Shown: positions 46,801 to 53,791 of the stretch, piece after piece
Numbering within the stretch: position 1 is the stretch's first letter
How the letters are laid out: every line of letters starts with the position of its first letter
Assembly: GCA_027486765.1 (NCBI GenBank)
Contig: JAIXOO010000465.1
Coordinates: 1 to 64,000 of the forward strand
DNA length: 64,000 nucleotides
Origin: Saprospiraceae bacterium
GTDB taxonomy: Bacteria > Bacteroidota > Bacteroidia > Chitinophagales > Saprospiraceae
Direction: 5' to 3'
Translations under genes and position numbers: made by a program
Notes under the pieces: generated by a model
The model's input: only the letters and a program-made list of their open reading frames with translations
Database searches by the model: none
What the model was told of the DNA's origin: nothing

Positions 46801-49800
46801 CGAGCCATTGGGGCTTGGTGCAGCGTTGAAAGGAGAATCCGTAGTGAAACGGAAGCGGAAATAAACTTTACCACCGGCGAAAGTAGCATTAGCAGGTACG
46901 TCGAAATTGACAATTTGACCGGTTACAGTAGTTGTGGGGCCAACTTTTACACTATCAACGTATTCCAAGATGCCATCGCTATTCCAATCTGCCCAAATGT
47001 GCAGATGTGCAGTGTCAGGGGTATTGTTGGTTCCACTGAATGACAATTGAGCAGTGCTTCCAGGTACCAATGGCCCCAGGAAGATGATGCCGTCTTCGTC
47101 ATCAGGAATTTGGTTGCTGTCGTCACCAGTAGCGCGTTCGGTGGGCTGTCCATCCGCTTCAGTATCGATCACTTTACCAATGAATACTAGTGGAGTTACC
47201 GGAACTCCGTGACGAGGACCATTGTATACCCGGCGGGTTTGGTAATCGTTGTTGCCTGTACCAGCTGTAGCGTCAGGTAAGTCACCGTATTCTGCAGCGC
47301 GCAACTCAACCATGAAGTCTTCCACTTCACCATCGGGTGCTTGGCCGAAGGCATTCAGGATGTTTCCTGAGGTCAGACGAATGCGGACACCGATCGAATC
47401 AGATAGCGGGATATTTGGAATCCGAATACCTAAGTTAACATTACCGATGTAACCAGCTGCAACGGTGCGCTGGTAGGTTTCGGTTACTCCACTGAACAAA
47501 CCATCACCATTCCAGTCAATAAAGGCCCATAGGGTGGCAGTTTTGTTGCTAAAGTTATTGGTAACGGGTATGCGCAATACTGTACTATCTGAAGAAATGA
47601 GCGGGTAGGGGAGGAGTGTGGTTGGATTGAGGAAGTTGCTTGCACTCAGGTCCTCGTCATCTACTCCATTGCTGTCATCACCAGTTGCGGGCTGATTAGG
47701 CATCCCTTCAGTTTCTGCATCAGGAGCAGTTGCGCCGATGTACAATGACGTTACTGGAGTTGTTCCAGCATTGTTGTCATGGTCAATGGCGTAAATTTTG
47801 TGGCTTGGGCCAGGCTGGCCACCTTCAGCGTCGGTGATGTAGCGAGGCTCTTCCAAGTCACCCCAGTCATAACCCACAATGGTCACCCAGGAATCTTCTA
47901 CTTCACCTAGGATATCCGTTGTGATTCCTTGGGCAGGCCCGGTAGACAATTGGACAGCTACACTCTCATTACTCAAACGGAAACGAGCCGCCACTCTTTC
48001 GGGAAGTGGGTTTGGATCAACAGGCACGATAAAGATGACATCGTAGTAACCACTGAAACCAGGAGCAATCGTAATTGGGCCCGACTTTTGGTTAGGAGAA
48101 GCATCTTCAAAAGAACCATCGTTGTTCCAGTCTACAAAGCCCATCAAGTAGGCGTTTGCAGCGGTTTTATTCGTAACAAATACTTTGAAACGAGCTGGTT
48201 TGCCTCTCACTACTGAGTCAGGCTGAATCACACCGTCTTCGTCATCGATGCCGTTGATGTCGTCACCAAAAGCATTCGCTTGAGGTTGACCATCGGCTTC
48301 AGCATCGATGGTATTGCCAATTTTTAGTCTTTCGTCAATGCGATGACGTGGACCACGAGAACCATTGATGTTAAAGACGGTTTCGTAGTTGCCAGTGCCA
48401 GTGCCCGCAGCAGGGTCGGCAAGGTCGGCATAGTCAAAGCCAGCAATACCTTGCAACATGTAATCTTCCACTTCACCATCTGGAGCAGGACCATAAGCAT
48501 CGAATACAGCTCCGGAAGTCATCCGCACCCGTACACCAACACCACCAGAAGCAAAAATTGGAATTTGCAAAGTAAAGGATACAGTATGTGTTACTGTTGC
48601 TCCAACTTTTGCAGGAACAGTTGTGCTGTAACGCTCGGTATCATTCTCAAAAACACCATTGTTGTTCCAGTCAGCAAATACGATGACGTTTGCTGGTACA
48701 GGTAAGTTGTTGGTTACTGGGAAGCTCAGGGTGATGCTATTGCCAGCAATCAAAGAGTCTGCAGTAGCTGCATTCGTAAACCAGGTGCGGTTGACGTTTT
48801 CATCGTTTACATCACTATTGTTATCGCCATCGGCAAACAAAGATGGCTTACCATCACCTTCTGCATCAGGAGGTGTAGTACCGATGAACATAGGAGGTTG
48901 GCGATTGGTAACCAGCGGATCTGGGTCAATGTCCAATGAATCCATACCGTGGCTTGGGCCTACCAAACCACCTTGCAAATCAGTCGCAAATTTTGGCTCT
49001 GGTAAGTCGCCAAAGTCGCGCATGGTATAGGTAATACAAAGGGTGTGCTCGGAAGATGGAGCAAAAACAATACCATGGAACTGATAAACCGGAAGGTCAA
49101 AGTCAGATCCTGATAGTGTCAAACCCAAACGAATTCTTCCATCTTGAGCCAAACGGTTTTGAGCGTCAATTACACCTTGAGGACCAAGGTTGGTAAGCGG
49201 TCCACTAACGTCTGCTCCAATTGTAAAGTCATTGTATTTGGAGTCGAGCAGGTCTTCAAAGATATTAGGGTCGTAACCCAGATAGTTGTAGTAATACTTC
49301 TCGTTGACTTGGGTGATGTCAAATTGAATGTCACCCGTTGCACTTGTATTCACTACATCTACTTCACAAACTTGTTGGAAACCTCCCGTTAGCGAAACTG
49401 GGCGGTATTCAATTTTTTCAATGGTGGCATTTTTAGGTACATAATTCGAAATGTCGAATTCAATGTACCCGTTCATTTCTACACGCTCATTATTAGCTGG
49501 TGGACTCACCTTGGTTTGGCGTATCCGCCCTACCGCAATGCCTCCAGCTGTATCATCAATTAAATCATCGCTCGCACACTCATCTTCATAGGCGGTCTGG
49601 AAATAACCACCTTTCACCCCGGGAATCTCACAAACAATGGTTTTGAGTCCAAGGGTAGACACAACATCAGGAGGAGGAGGGCCCAAAAGTGGGCAAGAAC
49701 CAATGATGTTGGATGGGCAACCCGAGGCGGCGGTCACCGTAATATTGGTATAGTTTCCTACACTTAAAGCTGGGATGGTATAAGGGAATTGAGCAAAAGT

Positions 49801-52731
49801 CAAGCCAGGTATGGTTTGCACCACATTTGCTGGATCCGTATACGTTAATGTATAGGTTGCACTACCTGGGTTATTGCTCATCCCAATGGTGATCGACCCA
49901 TCGCTTGAACCCGCCGTAGTGGGCTCTACTTTGGAGTGGGTGATCTGTGCCGCCACATTAACCGTATAGGGCACTGCCAAAATTGGCCCAAAACACAGCG
50001 TGACCACATCCCGCTTGCGCACATAGAGTGTACCACTTGCTATCGGCGCTACTGCCGGAGAATAGGTACTACCAGTGGAAGAGGATGGATTAGCTGGGAT
50101 GGTTCCCGCCATATTGGTATACCAGCGGTACTGCTCGACATTTACGCCCGCATTGTTGAGCAGGGTAGAAGTCAGATTGACCACAATATTCGTCCCCTGG
50201 CAAACAGGTGCTAAGGGATTCGGATTGGCCACCACTGCGGTTGGTGGAGGAGGGTCGTTGAGCGTAATCATAGCCACATTGGAGCTACACCCTGGAGTGG
50301 GTGGCCCTACCAAGCTGATCACATTAACGCTATAGGTGGCAGCAGTGAGTACGCTGATTAGAATTTGGCCATTGGCATTGGTCGTGACAGTATCCCCCGA
50401 CTTAGGCAAACCAACGGCCCCACCGCTGTGGATAAGCCGATACCTGGTCATTGGAACCAGACCAGACACGGTAACGGTTCCATTTTGACCCGCACACGTA
50501 GTTGGGTCTGTTTTGGTCAATGAAATGGTTGGTGGAATATCCGCGATGCGAACCTGATTACTGGTCAGCATACAGGTATTTTCCGTCACTTTGACCTGAA
50601 AGCGGCACCAGGAATCCGCTGCGGTAGCCGCAGCGATATTTAAGGTTTGGTCGGCGTCCAGTCCTCCGGTGAGACCGAATATAGTCGAACCAACTCCACC
50701 CGGGGTGGCCAAAAAGACATTGGTGGTAGTAGCGGTTGAAGCTTCAGCCACGATACCATAAATACTGGGAGTTTTCAAACCCACCGAAATGGTTGTGAAA
50801 TCATCACCCCCAAGGTTGGTCACGGCTAGTCCTTTGGCAGTGGCCAAATAAATAAAGTTATTGGCAACTGCTATGCCGCGGATAGGATCATCCGGCAAGT
50901 TGCTATTGGAATCGTTGAAAAAGACCCAGCTTAAACCACCATTGGTTGAGATGCCGATGCCATTGTCTGTGCCGGCATAAATAATACCGTTTTGGACAAA
51001 AATGGCGGTGATGTTGTTGCTGGGTAAACCGTTGGCAACCTGGAAGGGGAGACCGAAACTTCCCCCATTGTCGTTGGAGACATAAACCCCCATATTGGTA
51101 GCAACATATACATTGGTGCCTTCTACAAAAACATCAGAGACTGCAACACCTGGCAGTACTGTGGTGAAACCACTTCCGTTGATACTTTGAGACAGTCCAC
51201 CTGAAGTGGCTACATATATATAGTTGTTGCCACCATTGCTGGTAGCTGCCGAAGCTCGAACCGACAATACAGGAATCCCATTACCTGTATCAAACAAGGT
51301 TGGGAAGCTGGTACCATTATTATTAGAAACATATAAGCCTTGGTTGGTAGAGGCATATACATTAGAGCCGCTGACAAAAACATCATTGATGATTTCCGCA
51401 GGAAGTTTGACCTCAGTATAGGTAGCACCATCGTTGCGGGAGATCACCAAGCCTTGGGCAGTTCCTACATAGACATTCGGTCCATTCTTAGCAATCGAAA
51501 AAGAAACGGGTGTGCCAAAGCCAGCAGTGGTATTGGTGAAGGCTGGCGAACAAACTTTTTGCCATTCGTAAGTGTCAAATCCTCCGGTTGGGGTATTAAA
51601 AACTACTGCAGAGCCCAAACATACGTAGGAGTTAGTTGGGTCAACCAATGCCGGGCGGATACCAGGAATGACATAAGGGCCATACTCACATCCCGGGAGC
51701 GGCCCATTGCTGGCAAAAATGCGAATTTTGTAACCAGATCCTCCTGGAATAGTGTAGGGGATGACTGCCTGAATACTGCCAGTTTTGGCTATACCTACCA
51801 ATCTTCCGATGGTGGTGGGTGAAGCAAAACTTCCCGCACTGTTGCTCAATTGAATGGTATAAACGTTCGGCGCGTTGATGCTCTCCGCAGCGTTAAATTC
51901 ATAGGTCAAGTTGAGCAACTCTCCTTGACAGTAGATAGAATTGGTTGGCTTCATCGTCATCAGCTTACCGCTGCGTACTTCAAAATCAACTGACTCTGCG
52001 CTAAAAATATCTGCTGGATTTGTAGACCTGATCCGCAACTTATAAGTGCCGGTAGCCAAATCAGGGATGTTTCCACTGATTGTATTGCTATTGACGGCAC
52101 TTACTGAAGCAAAAGTATTCCAAGGTGTTGAATTATCGCTAGGTCTAATCTGAAGCTGAAACTCATTGCCTGCAATAAATGAACAATTGGTGTTAAACGG
52201 CACCGAAATCGGGTCACCTACACAATAAGGCCCAAGTGGATTGGGGTAGTTGGCGGTGATGGTACGCGTCAAAACGGTAAAGGCCGCCGTATTGTCATTC
52301 CCTCCGGGATTATTCGGATTAACCCTTAGCCTATAGAGGGCACTTCCAGCAGTATTGACTGGAATAGTCCCGGTAATAAAACCGGGGCTAGCTGCTCCAC
52401 CAGCTGCAATGGAACCAATGTTGGTGCCAGGAAAGTTTCCTGCTGCATCACTCAATTGTAAGTTGACAGAGGTACTTGTCGTCCAGCCTACGAAATTAAA
52501 ATTAACCCTAACCGAAGCCCCTGGGCAAAAAGGCGCAGGTGTACTCGCATCAATGGCTGCAGCGCTCGCACCTTGTCCTTGTAGCGAAACCGCTAAAGGG
52601 AAGATGGCGAACATGACCATTAATGCTTTGAAAGGGAAATTAGAAAGTCGCTGCATCATTTGCCAGGTGTGGGCAAATGGCTGAAACAAGACCTCCGAAG
52701 CAGGGTTGCTAAAGAGTAAGGGTCTTTTCAT
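37804..52731 (-). CDS. Giant T9SS-exported multidomain surface protein
   Basis: About 4,975 residues from the ATG at 52731; a start 36 bases upstream is possible. The signal segment is near residues 30-55. A beta-propeller-like stretch lies at about 400-680 (repeats such as VYASTNQGLYVSNNNGTSF). Six GEVED units follow (GEVEDY-type motifs near 1422, 1612, 1804, 1984, 2440, 2895), each opened by DYGDLP-like text. SdrD-B-like segments start near 1990, 2449 and 2904 (KLGNLVWEDRNNNGLQD). Several HYR/Ig-like parts (VDKIPPVVTCPP) occur between 3400 and 4600. A dockerin-like pair lies at about 4630-4690, a cohesin-like domain at about 4764-4880 and a T9SS sorting domain at the end. Many Asp-rich loops suggest calcium binding. 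Likely role: adhesion or sheath/matrix building; inferred. Confidence 0.93.
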   Translation of the reverse strand: MKRPLLFSNPASEVLFQPFAHTWQMMQRLSNFPFKALMVMFAIFPLAVSLQGQGASAAAIDASTPAPFCPGASVRVNFNFVGWTTSTSVNLQLSDAAGNFPGTNIGSIAAGGAASPGFITGTIPVNTAGSALYRLRVNPNNPGGNDNTAAFTVLTRTITANYPNPLGPYCVGDPISVPFNTNCSFIAGNEFQLQIRPSDNSTPWNTFASVSAVNSNTISGNIPDLATGTYKLRIRSTNPADIFSAESVDFEVRSGKLMTMKPTNSIYCQGELLNLTYEFNAAESINAPNVYTIQLSNSAGSFASPTTIGRLVGIAKTGSIQAVIPYTIPGGSGYKIRIFASNGPLPGCEYGPYVIPGIRPALVDPTNSYVCLGSAVVFNTPTGGFDTYEWQKVCSPAFTNTTAGFGTPVSFSIAKNGPNVYVGTAQGLVISRNDGATYTEVKLPAEIINDVFVSGSNVYASTNQGLYVSNNNGTSFPTLFDTGNGIPVLSVRASAATSNGGNNYIYVATSGGLSQSINGSGFTTVLPGVAVSDVFVEGTNVYVATNMGVYVSNDNGGSFGLPFQVANGLPSNNITAIFVQNGIIYAGTDNGIGISTNGGLSWVFFNDSNSNLPDDPIRGIAVANNFIYLATAKGLAVTNLGGDDFTTISVGLKTPSIYGIVAEASTATTTNVFLATPGGVGSTIFGLTGGLDADQTLNIAAATAADSWCRFQVKVTENTCMLTSNQVRIADIPPTISLTKTDPTTCAGQNGTVTVSGLVPMTRYRLIHSGGAVGLPKSGDTVTTNANGQILISVLTAATYSVNVISLVGPPTPGCSSNVAMITLNDPPPPTAVVANPNPLAPVCQGTNIVVNLTSTLLNNAGVNVEQYRWYTNMAGTIPANPSSSTGSTYSPAVAPIASGTLYVRKRDVVTLCFGPILAVPYTVNVAAQITHSKVEPTTAGSSDGSITIGMSNNPGSATYTLTYTDPANVVQTIPGLTFAQFPYTIPALSVGNYTNITVTAASGCPSNIIGSCPLLGPPPPDVVSTLGLKTIVCEIPGVKGGYFQTAYEDECASDDLIDDTAGGIAVGRIRQTKVSPPANNERVEMNGYIEFDISNYVPKNATIEKIEYRPVSLTGGFQQVCEVDVVNTSATGDIQFDITQVNEKYYYNYLGYDPNIFEDLLDSKYNDFTIGADVSGPLTNLGPQGVIDAQNRLAQDGRIRLGLTLSGSDFDLPVYQFHGIVFAPSSEHTLCITYTMRDFGDLPEPKFATDLQGGLVGPSHGMDSLDIDPDPLVTNRQPPMFIGTTPPDAEGDGKPSLFADGDNNSDVNDENVNRTWFTNAATADSLIAGNSITLSFPVTNNLPVPANVIVFADWNNNGVFENDTERYSTTVPAKVGATVTHTVSFTLQIPIFASGGVGVRVRMTSGAVFDAYGPAPDGEVEDYMLQGIAGFDYADLADPAAGTGTGNYETVFNINGSRGPRHRIDERLKIGNTIDAEADGQPQANAFGDDINGIDDEDGVIQPDSVVRGKPARFKVFVTNKTAANAYLMGFVDWNNDGSFEDASPNQKSGPITIAPGFSGYYDVIFIVPVDPNPLPERVAARFRLSNESVAVQLSTGPAQGITTDILGEVEDSWVTIVGYDWGDLEEPRYITDAEGGQPGPSHKIYAIDHDNNAGTTPVTSLYIGATAPDAETEGMPNQPATGDDSNGVDDEDLSASNFLNPTTLLPYPLISSDSTVLRIPVTNNFSNKTATLWAFIDWNGDGLFSGVTETYQRTVAAGYIGNVNLGIRIPNIPLSDSIGVRIRLTSGNILNAFGQAPDGEVEDFMVELRAAEYGDLPDATAGTGNNDYQTRRVYNGPRHGVPVTPLVFIGKVIDTEADGQPTERATGDDSNQIPDDEDGIIFLGPLVPGSTAQLSFSGTNNTPDTAHLHIWADWNSDGILEYVDSVKVGPTTTVTGQIVNFDVPANATFAGGKVYFRFRFTTDSPFNAAPSPNGSAADGEVEDYFLPIFKLGNLVWEDRNNNGLQDAEEINLGIQNVRVVLRFGGVDPVTGRCDSVTQNTAQNPNTQLIDGGIDRIQDSVLQVYTDAKGLYCFTGLIEGVYQIISIDTFGLTPSRFDHIKNVTEEDLDSDGKPLKNPWDYVSGDRRQSKSQMFKLKIDQIGTDEEGILDQGNPQLLDPNAVGVFPDDRVEQRIDFGYTGLDLGDLAESGNNPSITNFITSENGTKPEGPKHIVTPDLRLGNCQDVEWLGQPDQDAGAEFKPAPDAGGDDPIADFSNYPNFPYDPSQGRRWPFHDAANTCGDDEDGIRFVTPMVAGYEAQITVKYHAKINLDGPDAYLHAWFDWNGDGNFDNGAGVIDANEHIIFTHLNGNPIVLEANTQAVKLEMSFLKFAGDSVRLSFKVPANVAYNNGNILSRFRISFDPRLGPNGILAPNLNFPDPQAGAGTSQVPGGIIPYGEVEDYFISLSKVGNTVFEDRDYDGFQDVLEPGIANVPIKLQFAGLDGILNSGDLYEYTYHDTTDANGRYYFCGLIGNVDPSGIPNPVYQIIVSDPAGMTATFNNPDPSDDACIDDNSNGDDLLIDNRITTDTFTITNPMMLCLDENAPRNDVGGLVAGNNLPPSADALNNFPDNQYDETRDFGYTGFDYGDLPVTATLPGSKYLTLRDSMNALFSGKFGPRHAIQPRLYLGRGVDGELNGKPDADAGSKAGGDDDDQGAFKKGATADDETGVRLLSPLLPGEYAYIKVNYTSQDTSAGAYVNRTAYLDAFIDWNGNGVMDIPAEKVEFTHQSTSANAPMTTNNVADITDTRTATLPATGANGVDSTILAFRVPTTAVFDSGTVFMRFRLGWTNYATQFPTAFPHGLGDDNNIFHMTVSPYVKSFENNLPSNPILAPPANWTDVAGNTGRYPYPQGEVEDYAIPVAKIGNLAWFDHDVFGDQDTREDVVDSLHLVLIWGGVNGTTGAFDTVGYQTSLSSLGSVTDILYNRSIAPSAVGAYTPGALVKTGISPAADSGLYSFRGLIPGIYYVLPMKYFATDSASFVNAWPKHRVVTLQDNPGVSDGQDSDGRTSGVGGTSRGPGAFVKITDGNSRQPEVCVNDRPLFAAPNPINDAREGGSGAELRANDAIENGKRDADDNANPFTPAFFPDNQWDKSVDIGWVDEPNVEASMDIVGVNFPTSQICGNFNVITHLCVKNPQEVPLDSFQMFFNLLDAYGPALFTASKPIVTIVDSAFVTNLPHQKIRKSSLVNFKTAVNAKAKDLLKVNPNYNGTTDTKLLLPTSENANFLLRGDSILCVQIEFEIDPTKDGAYPWMLSASVTARAIGFDKSNGNKRPLTDFRFFHPRFGKSIVVFDSTDEYDDPMPMAGLTYPDGGDGILFEGMVADRGLKGDYQLPYVSPNVTGRDKYEDEDDKAIMNDSCWIKTKWNSGYKEFEIALDANCEAVVNADLLVPNFIAACGFDKYPMGSYYRVIIQDKWTEETLWASVDRVPFDVKKYRDRTLIYKVRSVANHCNVIWGPIIFVDKIPPVVTCPPNTARKLNSKNKIVGTYTFVCSDVDSIYNVSKSWNDSLYAYYTGHATATDACGDPRLENVKDEIEYFADCNASAAQGYLYAQIRRTFSFIDLMGNKANCSQLINIYRPVIQLPLCKIEVPNDKAKGDNLILPADLAGKKYNIAESVPYFINGAGKKVFITGKDYCGFAFNYTDEVSFSTGQGLCGKKIIRTWSIFDWCYGTGTAYPNYLIQPATGNDCYAESTWSGGRYTWQQTIIVGDSERPIITALDVDKDGKIGAYTGAPQANPKTATATYDPDDVLEYSTGPMDCTGGFVFNRSSFNVIEQSDWCYEIRVVERVAILDLDERPTGVFVLKTDPGVKVTGDCAKGYTVSGVPTLGDWFVEVRVYDACYQDSLVWIPVRIVDKISPVMKCDDKLNITLDNQGNGFVAAKDLDEGSWDNCKMKWVKVRRPVSDACVATMLKFPRVVDANKNGKLDPYDPSKGLVDLNKNGKADDYDFIDLNSNGVASIEEYFSIGEYFTKNPPAAGNGSGMIMTPLMDTVPFFCCDGSALMVELWGMDKFGNLNYCWNNIQVDDKTPIQCLAPWEVSIYCNDKNIGIIDDKVLSAKVFGDVIINSGAVCIQADTVYSTVKRLKCGAGTIERIWVLTKQTAHGPITTTCKQIIRVLPVREYNICFPKDVDQRDCKVPVIDTAFVKELGCDILAVNVSDKRYDASDTECYKIFRTYTVIDWCAYDDRCGDPMQEGSVYVVDRAYNGYGKTPIYVLVRDKNKDQREEFYLSLNETVDEVPSTLADGKVLSGNDESFVPPFCEDAFRDNPYGLPVGEFYHSFMYTQIIKVYDEVKPVVTADPAKFCIREGADCLANIKMVVTGKDDCSNEVTLETQYLMIAPFQTRDAGSMILYATPRWSTKALGNGQFEINVSNLPQGKHDLIVVVRDECGNLSDATRIPFTVEDCKAPAPICINGLSTELMPDGAGAGMMTVWASDFVASKIYDCNGQGTETNAAGAKLVTKYSINRVGSPVVEAQTSLPLNCADAGKNILVELHAWDNAGNHDFCVTFIEVQDNRKVCGGSGNVDLGSISGLITTDEAEPVLGVQVDLSGAATMKYNTPAVGTFTFNSLVKGSDFSVSAQLDKDHLNGVSTFDLVLIQKHILGVKPLEGAYRMIAADVNNSKSISTLDMIQIRKLILNIDTKFNNVPSWKFIDATYKFPDAQNPFTAEYPEVVNVNDLVGNVKADFIAVKMGDVNGNAATTTGLAATEIRSDRTMLLNAEEVAMKANGQYNIAIRAKDLQNIQGYQFTLNYDLNAVELEGIEYGVAKADNFGVFKDKGAITTSWNLSSGLSAAGNEVLFTLKLKAKTGVKLSEVLNISSRLTPAEAYDKQNESIGVKLSFGADVTQDLAVLRQNTPNPFQDETLIGFYLPKAAKGTLTIRDTKGSLVYRTESNYVKGENKVILKQADLRASGVLYYTLETADFTDTKKMILLNR

Positions 52732-53089
52732 GAGATACCGATTTATAAAAAATAGCGTTATTATCAAATAGTTGATACCAAAGCGATTACAGCTTTAGTA
52801 GCGAGATTCAGAATGTGATGTGGAATGACTGCAAGAAAAATATTTACTGGTCGTCTCTGAACAGCAATCATTTCCCAAAAGAGTAGTACAAAGGTAGTCA
52901 AAAGAAATTCCTTGCGAAGATAAGTCAAACCTGCATATGTAGTACAGATGGGAGCTGCTTTTTTTTAACTCATTGTGAACATTGTGTTTGCTTTTTTTCG
53001 TTTTTATTTTGTTAGGTTGCTTGCGCTTGTTGATTTATTATGCGGGAAAAATATAATATAATATTCACTTAACCTTATTTATAGGGCTT
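52732..53089. other. Intergenic region upstream of the giant gene
   Basis: 358 AT-rich bases between the response-regulator gene and the giant gene, both on the minus strand. It holds the putative giant-gene promoter and a run of AT-rich sequence near 53041-53070. No clear terminator for the two-component operon and no gene is seen. Confidence 0.55.
52889..52896 (-). promoter_or_regulatory. Putative -7 box of the giant gene promoter
   Basis: On the minus strand the bases read TACCTTTG, an exact TANNTTTG element followed by TA. A near -33 match (TTCG) lies 18 bases upstream. The leader to the ATG at 52731 would be about 150 bases. Confidence 0.45.
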
Positions 53090-53785
53090 CTAATCTACTA
53101 TAAATTGATAACCTACACCTTTCAGTGTAATGATCTGCACCCGCTCATCCTCGCGCAAATAGTCGCGCAAGCGGGTGATGTACACATCGAGGTTCCTGGA
53201 ATTAAAAAAAGAATCATCGCCCCAAATCTGTTGCATGATCACTTTGCGTTCTACCGTAAAATTGCGATGGTCGGCCAGGATTTTGAGCAGCTCTGCTTCG
53301 CGGTGGGAGAGCTTGCGAACCTGTGCCTTAAAGCGCAGCTCATACTTGCGCAAATCAAAGTCGTATTTTCCCAAGTGTATAACTCCGTTTTGCTCGCCGA
53401 CAGTTTCTCCGGGATGTTGCCCACTCAAGTTGAGCAAATTGTGGATGCGGGCAATGAGTTCTTCCATGCTGAAGGGTTTGCGGATGTAGTCATTCCCTCC
53501 CGAGTTGAAGCCCTTGAGTACGTCTTCCGTTTGTGTTTTGGCAGTCAGGAAAACAATGGGTAGGCCAGGGAAGCGCTGGCGGATGTCTGCGCCCAATTCG
53601 TACCCATTCCGATTGGGCAACATCACGTCAAGCAGGCAAATATCGGGTAGGAAGGTATCAAAAACAGCCATCACCTCGGCGCCGTCATCGATCATCACCA
53701 CTTCGAATCCTCGACTTTCGAGGCTTTCCTGGACAATTTTGCCCAAAAACAGCTCATCTTCTACGTACAGTACTTTTGTAGCCAC
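53090..53785 (-). CDS. OmpR/PhoB-type response regulator
   Basis: A 231-residue regulator. The receiver domain (1-120) has the acidic pair Glu 9-Asp 10, the phospho-acceptor Asp 53 (LLDVMLP), Thr 81 and Lys 103 (RKPFS). The winged-helix DNA-binding domain (about 130-231) has LSHREAELLKILADHRNFTV, the recognition helix region NSRNLDVYITRLRDYL and the ending IITLKGVGYQFIVD. It is the second gene of a two-gene operon, seven bases after the histidine kinase. Its targets are unknown; the giant surface-protein gene is the next gene on the same strand. Confidence 0.96.
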   Translation of the reverse strand: MATKVLYVEDELFLGKIVQESLESRGFEVVMIDDGAEVMAVFDTFLPDICLLDVMLPNRNGYELGADIRQRFPGLPIVFLTAKTQTEDVLKGFNSGGNDYIRKPFSMEELIARIHNLLNLSGQHPGETVGEQNGVIHLGKYDFDLRKYELRFKAQVRKLSHREAELLKILADHRNFTVERKVIMQQIWGDDSFFNSRNLDVYITRLRDYLREDERVQIITLKGVGYQFIVD

Positions 53786-53791
53786 TACACC

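Noticed and set aside
43900-49050. GEVED repeats as a DNA-level tandem repeat or assembly artefact
   Set aside because: The units are similar in protein motif but clearly diverged in sequence and spacing, so they are old protein domains.
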